From NCBI RefSeq assembly GCF_015832195.1, contig NC_052018.1, positions 57,473,666 through 57,537,665 on the forward strand: a DNA stretch of 64,000 nucleotides, read 5' to 3'. The notes below the pieces were generated by a model that was not told where the DNA came from, did no database searches, and was given only the letters and a program-made list of their open reading frames with translations. Both the position numbers and the translations under genes were made by a program. This DNA is from Motacilla alba alba. Lineage: Eukaryota; Chordata; Aves; Passeriformes; Motacillidae. Numbering within the stretch: the first letter of the stretch is position 1; each line of letters starts with the position of its first letter. Below, piece after piece: positions 13,556 to 27,369 of this stretch.

Positions 13556-14314
13556 ACACCACCCCTGTCTCTAAGAGACTGTCTTTGTTCCTGAAATATT
13601 CAGCTCTGAAGCTATGTCAGTGAAATACATACCTACAGAGCATAATGTAGAATATCTAACAAAATATATGTAGGAGAGTAAAGTAAGGTTGCGTAGGAAT
13701 CTAGGGTACAAACTGGCTTTGGTGGAAAACTGGTACTGAGCAAAACATGGCAGCAGGTTTGAGGTGTTTTGTAAGGACCTGGGGCAGGTATAAGGAAGTA
13801 GCATATGATGAAATGATGCTAATTAAAGGACTTAGAGAATTAATATGCCAACCTCTTTAGTACTCAACCCTTTCTGAGCACTCTGAGTGATTACCTTCCA
13901 CTGCATGATAAATTAAATTCATTATTCTTAGTAAAACCTAAACAGGTATCAGTGAACTGACTGTATTTTCACTAGCTTCAAAGTGGGAATATCTAAATAC
14001 TCAGGACTTCAACCTTGCTTGCTGGCAAACAGCAGAGTAGAGGTGTAGACAATAAGCCTTACACTTGCCTTGCAGTGAGTGTTCACTCTTTGAGCTATGA
14101 GTAATGGACATCCCTAAAAGTTCAAAAGCTCCCTAGCACTTCATTTGGGTGTTTGTTTGGAGGTCCTAAACTCAAGCTTTTCTGAGTCCAAATCAAGAGG
14201 AAAGATTCCTGTCTCCGCCACTGAACATTTGAAAAGAACCAGCAAATATCAAGTACTTCTCATTTTCTTAGCTAATGAGGTGAAATCTGACCAATTGAAC
14301 AAGTGACAGGAGAG

Positions 14315-14364
14315 AAAGTGATAATGTGTTCAGAAATGAAAAGTGATTGTGTTCAGAAATGGAA
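14315..14364 (+). repeat. Short tandem duplication, unit about 24 bases
   Basis: Two neighbouring near-copies contain AAAGTGAT and GTGTTCAGAAATG, with a three-base difference between them (GATAATGTG versus GATTGTG). Confidence 0.85.
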
Positions 14365-14396
14365 AAACAGTGGTGAAAACAAGATACAGTCACTTT

Positions 14397-14398
<2 letters not shown>

Positions 14399-14428
<30 letters not shown>
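14399..14428 (+). repeat. Poly-T tract of 30 bases
   Basis: A pure run of 30 T. No TTTATT follows within about 30 bases to suggest an antisense polyadenylated insert. Confidence 0.95.
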
Positions 14429-14429
<1 letters not shown>

Positions 14430-16264
14430 ATGCAAAGCTATTTGTGGAACAGGGAAACATAGTCTAGAGGGACAGACTGACTCAACAATAGCTTGCCTGA
14501 AAGGAGCCCACTGCTTGCTTTCCCCAGTTCCCTTCTCTCACACTTTCCTGACAGTTCACAGATTACTTCACTGCCATAAGAAAGAGGCCATCTCAGCAGT
14601 ACTGGAGCAAATGCAGCAGAGCAGAGGAAGGGCTTCTGAGCCTTTCCAGCTCACTCTGGGAACCAGAGGCAGCCAGCTTTTATCTTGACACAGGTCAGTA
14701 GCCATTGCTTTGGGGGCAGTGGTAGTTAGGGTGGCAATCTCTGGCTATATTAATCTCTACCACATTTAAGGGACTCACAGATCAGGAACCCTTGCTGATT
14801 TTACCCCAGCTGCCTTTCCTCCCCTTTGATTCACCCCGGAGTTAGGCTTCTTTACCTCCTCGAAATGGAAGCTTTAATTGCCCTTGTGTTAAACCTCATT
14901 GTGGTTACAATACATGTAATTAGATGACCTCAGGCAAAAACTGAGTCTTTCAATAAACTGGCATTATTACTGGCTGCCAGTCTACTGACCCGCTGCATCT
15001 CTTGCTTTACTCCAAAAACTGAGCAACGATCTAAGTTGATATGGTTTTGTATTTCAAGTGTGCGCCAAAAAAGTTTATGTAAACTTCTACATACTGCCCT
15101 ATAAACTTTTTCTTTATTTCACATATCCAGTAGGCATATAGTAGAGTAGGCATTAAATGTGATGTTCAATACATATGGCCAAAGGAAGTGTGTTTAGAAA
15201 GCATGGCTAATAGTGTAGGGACAAATTCTATTTTGTTTCCCATAGATATTAAGGCTGACAGACTGTTAGTTGCATGATCATTAGCTAAAGTGAGCTCCAC
15301 AGCAATGCTTGAGGCAAAATAATCATAATAATATGGTGGCAGATGAAGCAGGAACAGCACAAGTCAGCAGCACCCAGCCAGCAGTTAGCAATTCCTCTGC
15401 TTATTAGCAGAATGTTTAGAGTCCAGGCAGAATTGTTAGATTGGGGTTTTTTTTATCAATTTGTCTTTCTGAATCCTTCCTATCTTCAGATCGGTTTTCA
15501 GATTTTTTTCTTTCAGATCAATTTTTCAAAACAATACCTAGAGACTATGAATTTAATTTTCTTTGAACAAGTATATGGGTAAGGGAAGTTTTTTATGGCC
15601 TACAAGACATGTTTTATAGCAGCTTGCATTTTTCAGGTTACTAATTACTGTTGCATTTTAAAAAAAAATTATGCATGTTTATTATTAGGACCCTAAAATT
15701 ATGATGTAAAAATCTGTGTCCTGATGCCTATCCCTAGGATTGAAACACAAAATTACACCAGAAATCTGCCCTTAACCCCCCCCAACTGCTTTTTATTGTC
15801 TTTTTTCTTGAAATTCAGAAAACCCCAGGAGGATAGTAAGGACTTAAATACATTCTTCATGATCTGTGTTTCTTATACTGACTGTCACAACAGTTATAGA
15901 TTTTAAAGGTTTGCTCAAAGTCAACCAAATGTGAAACAACGTATACAGAGTGGTGTCTGGTCCCTGAGGGACACATCCATGAAGAACCATGAAGTCCTAT
16001 TTCATAATGACATATCTGCAATGCATGGTTAAGCCTTCAAATTTCAGAGGCACAGCAAGTTATTGTAGTCTCATTTTATTTTTTACTTTGGTTTCCAACC
16101 GAAGTCAGCCAGTTCTCCACATTACTTAAAACTTCTTCAGACAGTGTCTGGTCTCTGGCTGCTCTCTCAAGAGTGAGTCAGTTCAGCAGCACCACTCTGA
16201 CCACCTCAGTGTTATGCTATGCTGGGAGGGACTCTGACACCCTTCAGAATGTGGCTGGAACAGG

Positions 16265-16674
16265 GCTACAGAGCCCACAAAACTATTCCAGGAGGTGTGG
16301 GTGTGCATTGCTCAGCCTGGAGAAGGGAAGGCTCTGGGAGAACCTCATTGCAGCCTCCCCATACTTAGAGGGGGCTTAAAAAAAAAGGATGTAGAGTGAC
16401 TTCTTGCATGGGCAGACAGTGACAGAACAAGGGGGAATGTTTTTAAACTAGAAGAGGAGATATTTAGAAAAGATGTCAGGAAGAAATTCTTTACTCAAAG
16501 GGGAGTGAGGCACTGGCACAGGTTGCCAAGAGTAGTTGTGGATGCCCCATCCAGGAAAGGTTCAAGGCTAGGTTGGATGGGGCCCTGAGAAACCTGGTCT
16601 AGGGAGTGGAACCCCTATCCATGGCAGGGTGGTTGGAACTAGACGTCCCTTCCAATCCTAGCAATTCTATGATT
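16265..16674 (+). mobile_element. CR1 LINE 3' fragment
   Basis: This forward copy includes GCTCAGCCTGGAGAAGGGAA (16310-16329), the AGGAAGAAATTCTTTACTCA block (16479-16498), GTTGTGGATGCCCCATCC (16536-16553), the ATGGCAGGGTGGTTGGAACT block (16621-16640), and an ATTCTATGATT terminus ending near 16674. The 5' part (16265-16305) looks internally shortened against the usual CR1 order. It has no coding capacity. Confidence 0.92.
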
Positions 16675-19600
16675 TAAATCAGACTTTCTCTTCAATGCAG
16701 TGACTACTCCAGGCATTAGAGTTACCTAATTCTTTACTAATAGATGTCTAGTCTCATAGATGTTGAGGAATTTTTTGCACTTTTCTCTTTTAGGAGCATG
16801 TCAGAAGTCCTTTATCTTCTGATATTAACCAGGGTGCCTGCAGTTCGGTCTAAAAAGAAAAAAACCCAGTGCTAGACTGGATTGATTTTAAAGTAATATT
16901 TGACAGAAGATACTAAATAATGGATGCTCCCTAATTATAGCACATGTACAAGCACTTCTGATCTCTCTCAAGATGTATTATTAGAAATTTTTTAACCACT
17001 TGTGTTTATGTTTTTATGAAGTTTCTGGGCAATAGCATGGTGTCAGCTACTTAAGCTTACTAGTCAATAAGTCATAATGCACCCAGTCTCCACCTCCCCC
17101 AGTCTCATTAGAATTTCAGTTCTGGGGTCTCTCATGTCAATAGATGAATTTAAACTGAGCCTGGAGGAAGGCTTTGAGATGGAAGCACACAGTTCAATAC
17201 TGCCCACAATATGGAGGGATTTACCTGCTCTCCCAAACTCAGAAATGCGTGAGCATTTCTAGCAAGAGTACTTGCTCATGCTAATGCAGACTCATTAGCC
17301 ATGAATACTTGCATATGCAGCTTTGTAAGGAATGAAGTGTAAATACTGATGTCAATCAACATTTTAATCAACCAAATGTTTGTGAAAAACCAATTCAAGA
17401 TAATATGAACATGCGAAAAATGAATTCACTGTGATATGTCAGCACTTCATTATGAAAGTATTTCCACTACTGACCCATCTCCACCTGGAGCTTTATTGCT
17501 ACAACTTTTTTTTTCTAGTTCTAAAATTGGTCTTGTAATAATAGAAATGTGAAATTTGCTGACAGATTTCCCAGTGAGCTACGATGGGCTGAAGATGCTA
17601 TTTTAAGCACCCTTGTGAGAAAAGTGATTGGTAGTATATGCACTGAGCCCTGATTCAGCAGGAATTGGTGCAGGATCCCTGCTTCATGTTCAAGCTACAA
17701 GAAACTTTGATGAGGAACTCCACATAAATGAATGGATAGAAACACTGCAAGATGCTTGGAAAAGCAAATTACTAATTATGCTTGCAATAGAGAGCTGAAG
17801 ATTACTCACAAAAGTTCAGCTCTAGTCAGTTTCAGCTGATGAAAATGAGCAGAAATTCAATTAATTCAACAGGGTTATAATGATTTTACACTTACTCAGG
17901 ATTTGATCTTACATCTAAATGTGAATTTATTTCATCACAATTTAATCACAGCTTCTTTCAGTTGAATACCCTTACATCTTGTTGTTCTGCAATGAAGACA
18001 AAACTTCTTTCCACCTCTGTATGCTCAGCTTGAACAAACTGGGAAAGTGGTGGAACAGGCAGACCATCTAAATCCTTTGGTAGAAGAGACTTCTGAAAGA
18101 GATATATTTTTTTAAATTTAACATTATCTGTGCCTGGAAGTTGAAATTGATTTTAAGGGTGATCATCGAGATCATCGCATGTTAAAACAGCCTGGGAACA
18201 GACCAAGTTTTAAAAGAGTGGTTAGTAGCTTTAGTTACTCTGCAGCTGAAATCTAAAGTATAGTCAGCTGAATTAGTTGCACATTTCTTTTCAGTTGAGG
18301 CTGGATTTAGCTGGGGATTATCTCCTGGCATGGCATGAAGTTAAACGTGATTTAGAAAGTCACTCTCTATAATAACTTTAGTGGTTTTGAGCTTACTTAA
18401 TTTTATTTTGTCAAGATCAAATTAAGCCAATTCTAGCACATTAGGGAGGTGTGTGCACGATGAGCCTGGGGATGTGGAAGGGAGAATGAGCCTTTGGCTG
18501 CATGGATGCCAGCCCGGACAGATTTCATACTCTCTTCCCAGGGGGGATGGAAAGAATGATGGAGCACAGCCGATTTTATCTGCGTGTGATACTGTTATTA
18601 AAAGGGAATTTCAGGGTGTGGAGTTAACCCTCAGAAGTCTGTGCAGCCACCCGCACATGTCACGCAATATGTGTCAGGTAAAATCCATTCGGGAGTCCCT
18701 GGTGAGTCCTGCTCTTTGTTCTCTCCTATAATTGCCTTTGTCCACTGGTGTTCTCCCCAGGGCTATTGCGAATGGAGAAGTTTAGGCCTTCTCCACACCC
18801 CCACACTTTTCTCTGTCACTCAAGGAGCATTTCCCACAACTTCTTTCTACTCTTGTCCTGTGTCTAACTTGCGTTTTTCCCTCGTCCTGACTTACATAAG
18901 AGCTGTATACCACTAACATCTCATTGTTTCATTACTTAAAAGAGGGAAGTGCTTTTGGGTATGGAGCTGTTATAGCTCCAAACAAGAGTAATCTCGGATG
19001 GAAAAGTTTAAAATGAGCAACATCCAGTCCAACATGGTTTTTTCTGGTTTGGTGGATTTTGATTTGGTTTTGGGGTTTTTGTTTGTTTGGAATTTTCCCC
19101 TTGTTTGTTTGGGTTTTATATTTGTTTGTTTGGGGTTTGTTTTTGTTTTGCTTTGTTTTTTTGTTGAAAATTGTGTATTTTACACCTTGAGGTACCTCAC
19201 CTGAATTAAGTCTCCAGAGATTAAAAAAACCCAGGACAACTGTGTAGATAATACTCTGCAAATTTAATACAGAATAAATGACTTTAACCTGTAAGGGTGT
19301 TTGGAGACAAGAGGAAGAGGCAGAGTTTAGTGCTTTTCCCCACTGAATTTTTCTTGCAGTAAAACTGCCATACCCATTCTTTCATGTTGATTTATCACAT
19401 GCCCATTATCTCCTCCAAAGTAAAGAAAACATCTTTTCTTTTACCTTAGGAAGTGTTAAAGAGAAAAACCTCAGTCTCCTTTTCCAAGGCTGCCTGCCTT
19501 TCTGGGCAGCCTGCCCACAGTAGAGGATCCTTGTTTATCCCAAGGAGGCTAAAACAGAGCAAAGAGAAGAGTCTTGTCTGACATCCGCAGCTTTCTGGGC

Positions 19601-22600
19601 ACCAGAGGCCAGGCAGTGCCCGGGCCAGGGGTGGGGGGAGCCAGGGCACGGGGCTGCTGCCGAGCCCCCCTCGCACAGCTGCCAGGGCAGGCTCCTGGGG
19701 CAGCAGCAGGCAGAGAGAATCACAGCGGGCATGGAGAAGGTGAGGGAGCAGAGTGCATCCCTGCCCGCCCATGGAACATGGCAACGCTGGGAAAAACTCC
19801 AAAAAAGTTATGCCCTGCCTTTAACAGCACAGCAGAATCCTGGGTTTCCCTGCAGTCACACTGGGAAGAATTCCTCTCGGGGATTGCACTGGGCAGAACA
19901 TGTCCACGCAGCTTCTTCTTGAAGGCTGTGGCTTACCATTTCAGCTAGATCCTAACTATATGTTTGATTCCACATGTTGCCTTGCCTGCCAAGAAGTAAA
20001 AATCAAACCTCCATTTCTTTGTGGGTTGTTCTTTTTTGATCTCTGGAAACTGTACTCCTGAACTGCATTTTCAGTAATTGTAAGATTTATTTTTGTGCTG
20101 CTGTATATTAGTCACATTGAAATATGAGGAAAGCAAAAACAGAGAGAGAAAAGTGCATAATTATTGAGCAGGAAGAATAAAATCAAATCATTCATATCTA
20201 ATTTTCTAAGACTCTTGAAAACAATGGTGTGGTTTGGGGGATTAAAAAAAGTAGAAGGAGCAAGCAGCCAAAAAAAGTACATAAAAGCAAGTCAAAACTG
20301 CACAAAAAGGCATGATGTTCCTTTAGAAAGCTACATGTAATCACCAGACTACCTGACTAACTGGTACATAACATGTTCTCCTAAGCACAGTAACTCGCAC
20401 ACTGAGAGAAACAACGTGAGTCAAACAAGAATGTACATGCTTTGGAAATACTTTTCCAGAGCCATGACACTTGTTCCATTAGACAATCTGGTACACCTTC
20501 AACGGGCAGAAAACTGTTGAGCCTTAAAGGAAACAGTCACACAGAAAATGGAGAAGCCAGGAGCTAAGTTTCAGAAAATTAAACTTCTGAAGAAAACAAA
20601 ACATGAGGACAAGCTATGAACCTCTTGGTGTCAGGTCCTGTTAGAGGCCCTCAAAATGTTGCTGCAGTCCAAGCCACAGAAATTCCCACTATTTATCAAA
20701 GATAAAACTGTTATAATCTTGCAAATAAATTAAGCAAAAAGAATAAAGAAAGAACTGAAAGCTGTAGCACTTAAGCAAATAAATAAATGCTCATATCTTT
20801 CCAAATGTCTACAGGTCTATTATGCCTGACTAACTACTGCCTTTGTGTTTTCTGGAAATTAGGTTAATTTTTCTGGATAGCGTTTTGTTGTCCTTGAGGC
20901 AAAAAAGAGACCTAAAAGTCAGCCCTGAGGAAAGGAGGGACTCCGAGTTAAGACTCAATTTTTTCTCCCCTGATGGTCAGTGCCATCTGTAAGCAGGGTG
21001 ATGGCAGAAGGGCAAGAGTTTTGGTCCAAAGTCTCAGAGAGAGGCTAAAAATTGTCTACTCCCTCCATGTCAGGGCCCTTTGCAACATTAAGCGTGGGAG
21101 AAACAAATAAATCATGTGAAATCTCTCTTGCTCTGCAGTGCTCTGTGGTCACATGGGTGGAATTCCACGTGGGTCTGCTGGACTGGTGGTAGCAAGGGGC
21201 AGGTGGAGCATCTGGCACTGTCACCTGCTCAAGGTTTCACTCCCACTGAACTGGGCTTGCTCTGTTTCAAAGCTGCAAAGTGAGCAAAATTTCCAATCCC
21301 TTTCCAAATAAAATTGAATGTGTTGTTGATGGGGCCTGAAATATTGATGAACCTTCAAGATTTTTATTTCCTGTACTCTGATTGATTTCTGGTGCCCAGT
21401 AAATGTAGGAAAAGCCCTACACATGTGAAATGGTTCCCAGCTAAAATAATGGGGAAAAAAAATCTCACAACAACCATCAAGATCTGATGCTTCTTCTACC
21501 TAGCTGACTATGGAAGCCAAATTTGCTCCAAATCAAACCTGCTCCATTATTAATAAGAGAAAATGAAGTGCACCTGGGAAGTGAAAGAGTATTGTGGAAA
21601 TCAAAACATCTGCTTCCTGTGGTCATCAGAGATTGTGGCAAGGGAAGGCATGAGTGACCAACTTGCTCAGAGAAAGTACTGCCTCAACAGAGTAGTTAAG
21701 ATTACCTTCCCCTAAAGCTGTCTTTGAGCTGGAGTTTCAGCTATAGATTTCAATAAGCCTTCAGTGTTCAGGAAAGAATGATGATTTCAAGGTTTTTACT
21801 GGTGCTTGGTCTAGGTAGTTGCTTTGACTCTACACATGGCATGCTCCTGGCCAGGCCTTGAACATGCAGGATGTCCCCAGTGAAGCACGGGACAAAACTG
21901 CAGCTATTGAAGTACATTTTGCTGGCTTTAATGCTATCTTTGGCTGAGACACAAATTGCTATATTTGAATGCATTTGGCTTCTGAAATGGTTTCAGAACA
22001 CCTTGTTGTGTTTGGGTTCACACATCTCAAAAATTACATATTTGCTGTGTCTTTTCCCCGCAGACACTAAGGCTGGATGAGGAGAGCCACTTTGTAGCTC
22101 CAGGCAGCAGCTGAATTTCTTCTGCACAGGTGGAGTTTTGCACTTGACTTTGGTGGGGCTGCCCTTCATCCTGAGGCTTCACACTGGACACAGAAAAGAA
22201 GGAGCAGGGTTAGAATGGGTAACCGAAGAATGGGCTGTGGGAAGACTTCTGCCAGCTATGCTGTGACCTGCCTGAGTCCCTGCATTCTCCAGGCATGTCA
22301 GAGTGCAGTGGGCATGAGTCTAGCATCACAGAGAAATAGTAGTGGTTTGCACATCCAAAGTTGCTACATGGCTCTACAAAGGGGACTGACATGACCTATG
22401 CTAAACCTGCACCAGCACAGCTCTGCTGTGAGCCTTCCTCCAGCTGTGCTGGGATTGCAGGACCTGTTGGATGTTGCCAAAAACAAGTCAGGAATTAGTT
22501 ATAAACAGAACTGCTTTGGGGTTAATTAATGAAATTCAGGGCCAATTTATACTTCTGGATTGTTTTATTTGCTTTCACTTGTTTTTAGCTCAAATTTTTT

Positions 22601-25600
22601 GCCCTGTTCTCCCCACACTCAGCTTGAGGCAACCTCCAGTCACAGAGATGATGATGCAGCCTTTCCCTGACACCAGGCAGGGTCCTTCTCTTATGTGAGT
22701 GCCATAAACCTATTTTGTCTTTCTCCCTGCTGTGCCCTCTGGGAAGCAAAACACAGTTCCAAAGCCCAACATGTATTAATGAAAACTATGCTTTTATAAT
22801 GATCCTCAGGACTTTTCTGTCATTTTTCTAAATTGAATGGCTGCATTACCTCAGTATGGCAATTAATGACAATTAAATATAAATTGATAATGAGTATCTG
22901 CCAACTTGATATGATGTAGTCCTACCAGGCATTTCAGGCTGTTTCCTGTGGAAATCATTATTCTTCAATTACACTGTTCCATCTTTGTCAGCTAGTGTAT
23001 AACCTGTGTGTGTTGCTTTTCAGATTAAAGAAAAGCTTGGCATTGTAACAGGGAAGAAGCATGGCATCTGCAATAAAAATGCCAAAATCCAGGAAGCTGC
23101 TCCACAAGCCTGAGTGCTGTGTGCAAAGCAGATGGTAGGAAACTGAGCACATAAGAAAATTCATGGGCTGTGTTACATATAACTGCATTGCTATATTTTA
23201 TTAAAGGTAAGTTTTCTTCAATGTGTGCAATCTACTGAAATACATATTAAAGCTCTGATAATGCTCTCTGGAACAACTGCCATTCTTAGCATTTGTGCAA
23301 TAAAATAAAGCAGTAGAGAGAGAAAGAAGATCGTTGTGAACCATAAGGATGATTTGGAAAGAACATGAAAAATGCTGCCTGTTCAGCAAGGGGGAAAAAC
23401 TCCAACTACTTCACAGGATGCAGCTTCCAACCTTCACCCTGTGTAATAAACTGAGCCAGGTTACACATGGGCACGAACACTTATTTAATAAATGTTACCA
23501 TAGATTTTCCAAGTGCATTAGTCGTCCAGTAAAATAATTCCCATGCTTTAATTAGATATGTGTGTATTTTTCCCCCCATCTAATCAGGACAAGCTGAATT
23601 ACATCAGACAGGGCCATCATGCCTCCTTAGGCACGGGTTGGCAGTTGTAAGATAGCAGAGCACTGCATTCCTGGCGCAGGCAGAGGATTATAACCTGTCG
23701 AGTCAAAGTCTTAATCTTTTCTCAGCGATGAGTCAGTGTTGAAATGACAGTCAGAACATGCACAGGCAGCAAGAGAAAGACTTGTTGTGGCTAATGGGAA
23801 CAGTAAGGGAGAAAAAACTTCATCTGACTTTATAAAAAATGTAGAAGGCTCTGCTAAGAACTACATTTATTGACAGCACTCATAAGAAAATTAGAAATAA
23901 ACAACCTAAACATGCTACGAGACAGGCTTATTTTAAACCTTCTATTAGATTTTATAAGTACACTGTAAATGTTTTGACATAAAAAGAAACATGTCATGTC
24001 ATGTTAGTCTATGAACCGAGAGGATTCAGGAGTAACAAATCCCACAGCTAATACAGGAAAGAGTGAGATCAGCTGGGTAAAAAAATTAAACAAACATATG
24101 GTAATTTCTGAATTGTTTAATGGAAAAAAAAAACCCCTATTGCCATTAATACCTTATCTCTTATAAAAATAACAATATTGTACAGTATAATATATCCATT
24201 TAGGTGTGGTGCAATAGAGAGGAATTGATATTCAGAGTAAATTCAGAAGTAATTCCTACATTTCCCTTCAGCAAACAAGGAACACTGTTTTCTTTAATTT
24301 TCACCTTTTTTTAGAAAGCAATTCCTAAAAATATAACTTACACAAGCACTGTGCCACTTTCTTTTGAAGGATGCAGGGATGTGCAGCATCTGCTATCAGG
24401 TATAACAGGCTAGAGATGAAGCCAGGCATGTGTCTTTTCATTGAAGCATATTTTTTTTAAATTATGATTTTTAATTTTTTTTCTTTTTCCCTAAGAGACA
24501 GTGGGCCAAAATTCTATGGCCCCAAATCTAAAGGAAGAGAACTGAGAAAGCCTAGCAGGAGATACTGGCTCCATCCATGAAAGAGTGCAACACTCCACTT
24601 AAAAACTCATAGAAAGGCTGTTCAATAGTATTTTTCATGATAATTGCTGGCAGAAGGTTTTTAGGGTGTGACAGGCTTACTAACTGCTAAGGAGAAGTAT
24701 TTGTTTTCACTGCCTAAAGACTCCATAGTCAAAAGACTGGCATAGAAAGATGGAAAAGTTGACTACAGAATTGCGGTAGTCACCCTAAAAAAGTGCCTCT
24801 TCCCAGGAGGCTCCTCTGGTGCCGCCGAGGCAGCCCCCACAGCCTCTGCTGAAGTCAGGCTCTGAGAAGTGGGCCAAATAAACCCGAATAAAATGCTGCA
24901 AGCACATTGCTAAGCTGCTCTGAGCTCCCATTTACAATCAGTGGAGGCAATTCTGAACGAGGCTCGCTGCTTCAAACTCAATTTGGGCAGCTTCTGCGAA
25001 AGCAAGTGGTTTGTTTGGCTTCCTTTCTGAGATGCCTCCTGTACCATGTAGAAAATGTAGCTGCCTAACCATGGGCTTGGGATTGAGCTCTTAAAGGGGA
25101 AGGCAGACAAAGAGGATTTATTAACTTTACCTATAACTGCCTCATTTCCTAGTGCTACAGAGCTGGACTATGTATCCTAGCAGGAATAATTTAGATGGAT
25201 GAATATAAATGTACTGCTGCTAGAAAAAATATCAGGGTGAAGAGCACTTATATATCAAAAAATAGTCACAGGTAGATAATTCAACAACAGGGCATCTGAG
25301 CTGAAGGACCATTTCACATAGCAACAAACATTGGTTCAATCTTCTTTGTGTGCTCTGCCTCTAGTTTTTTCAGACTCACCTTCCATTTTCTAGAACAGCT
25401 GCTTTAGATACAGCCTCATCATCAGAAAGCACATAACTTAGCAGGTGTATCTTATCAAATTCAATTTCTGACTAGTTTTTCTTTGATTCATTAGGCTTCC
25501 ATTCTCAGAATTATCCATGGCAGATTGCAATATTTTCCCATTTACAACATACCAGGGACATTTAATTGTCTGTTCTGATGAATTACTAACGTGCTCAGCC

Positions 25601-27369
25601 ACAGAAGCTAGCACACATCTACATGTCATTTCTTCAAATGCCAAGGGTTTTTTTGGAGGTCAATCTAGTGAGTTTTTCAGAATCAATAGAGAGTGGCATA
25701 GGAATAATAATCATTAGAAATGTCCTAAATGATTAATGATTAATTTAACATTCGCTGGAATGCCATATTTAAAAGTAGAAACATAATACCATTTTTAAGT
25801 GCAAAATATTGCAAGCATACCTCAATACCATGCCTTTTGCATAGGACCAAAATTTGAGTAGAATTAATAACTTTTTTCTCATAACTCACATTTTATATAG
25901 CAGTGTGTGATAGAAGGGCATTTGCAGGCTGTGGGGTAGACAAAGATGGAACTATGTAATAAAATTCATGCATAAATTACTAATGGTACCCTATCTAAGG
26001 CTAACATATTGACTAACCCTCCTGTGAACATCAAACAGGTCAGTGCACTAAGAGGTTACTAACTAACTAATGCCTGTGGTGTTTTTCTTATGGGGGTTTA
26101 AAAGGAAAAAAAATAACCCTGACTTTTTTCAGATGGTATTTTCACTACTGTGAGAAATACATGGGTTCATTTTGCAACACTTCCCTGAATTTCACTTTAG
26201 GAAGCAGTTTTATGAAGTGCTGATACCCAGACTCTCAGTGGTGCTTAGAAACATGCAAAGCCAGAATGATAAAATAGCTTTAAAGTTGACTACAGTTAAA
26301 AGAGAGTAACTAGTATTTACAGAACCTGACAGCATTTCACTCTCCTCCCATTACAATTTGAAAGTTAAATATAGGAAAAAAAAATAGGTAAAAGCCCCAA
26401 AATCATCTCTGAGCTACCCAGTTCTTTGAAGCTTTTTAAATGGAGACAATCTTGTACAGACATTTAAGAGCTTAACCAATATGTATATTTGTACAAGAAA
26501 AGGAAGTTTTGGAGCACTCATGTCATTGTATAAAGCTTACTAGCTGAACTTCCTGGAAAATGACTTAAGCCTAAGGGTGGGGGGGAAAGTTGAATTGTGT
26601 CTTATACTAAAAATTACTTCAGACAATATCATTTTTTCATTTAAGAAAATGTTCTCACATGACCATGATTTTTTTAACCTGTGCAGTGTTTGGGACAGGT
26701 AGTGTCTCTTGCTACAGATTTGTGAAAGTATTCAGGCTAATGGGACTTGTATCTTGGTAATAACAGAATGAATTAGTATAACTGTTTTGTATTTATTAAC
26801 ATCTTATGCATGCACATAGAATGTTTCTTTTCTTACATTATTTATACAGAGCTACTAAGTGAAGCAAAATTGCATGAATGCCCCAGAGCTTGTTGTTGTA
26901 CACATAAAAGCTTATTCACTTAAATTGCACATATTTAGAGAGAGCTTTTGGATTCTCCTTGATAAAAATAGCTTGCTACAGAAATACCCAGAAAAATTAG
27001 GACTGGAGGGCACTTTTAGACTTGTCTTTACAAGAAATGGGGTCATGACCTCTTCTTTCTCCCTAAGGGTAAATACCATGGTGCAGAGGAATACTTTCCC
27101 CCCCTGTATGAAAGCCTTGTCCATAGTGGATGTTGGGGACAGTCTTTGGTTTGGAGATTATTTCCTCAGGTCAGTGACCAGGGCATGGCTGAGCTCTAAT
27201 GGGGACAACCCTGGTGGCTTAGTGAGTAGCTGGGTACCCTTGCTTGAGCCTTCTCCTGACCCTTGAGAGCTTAGGGGGATAAGTGTAGCCCGAGAGACTC
27301 CTGGTTCATCTTGTTATCTCCAGGCTGGACAAACTCTCTCTGCAGGGAAATAAGTAGACAATAAATATT
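16675..27369. other. Intergenic DNA with several candidate conserved or regulatory blocks
   Basis: No coding exon is recognised in 10.7 kb. Blocks that look less random than their surroundings are 18440-18790 (CpG-bearing, with a good splice-donor match), 19560-19760 (GC-rich), 22780-22990 (TAAT-rich), 23570-23790 (AP-1 site) and 24790-25130 (CpG-bearing). Each is described as a finding. Their conservation could not be tested here. Confidence 0.45.
19037..19166 (+). repeat. (TTTG)n / GGTTT-rich low-complexity tract
   Basis: About 130 bases made almost only of T and G in TTTG and GGTTTT units. A similar tract occurs at 57450-57540. Confidence 0.9.

Larger units (their letters stand above)
13556..16264. 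other. Intergenic DNA
   Basis: Only the tandem duplication at 14315 and the 30-base T run at 14399 stand out. No exon or named repeat is visible. Confidence 0.6.

Noticed and set aside
14399..14428. Poly-T run as the tail of an antisense retrocopy
   Set aside because: No TTTATT signal follows the run and the sequence beyond it resembles no gene. The same holds for the 29-T run at 61961.
26859..27266. 135-codon + strand frame
   Set aside because: No recognisable domain or splice context. The length is close to what chance gives across a window of this size.
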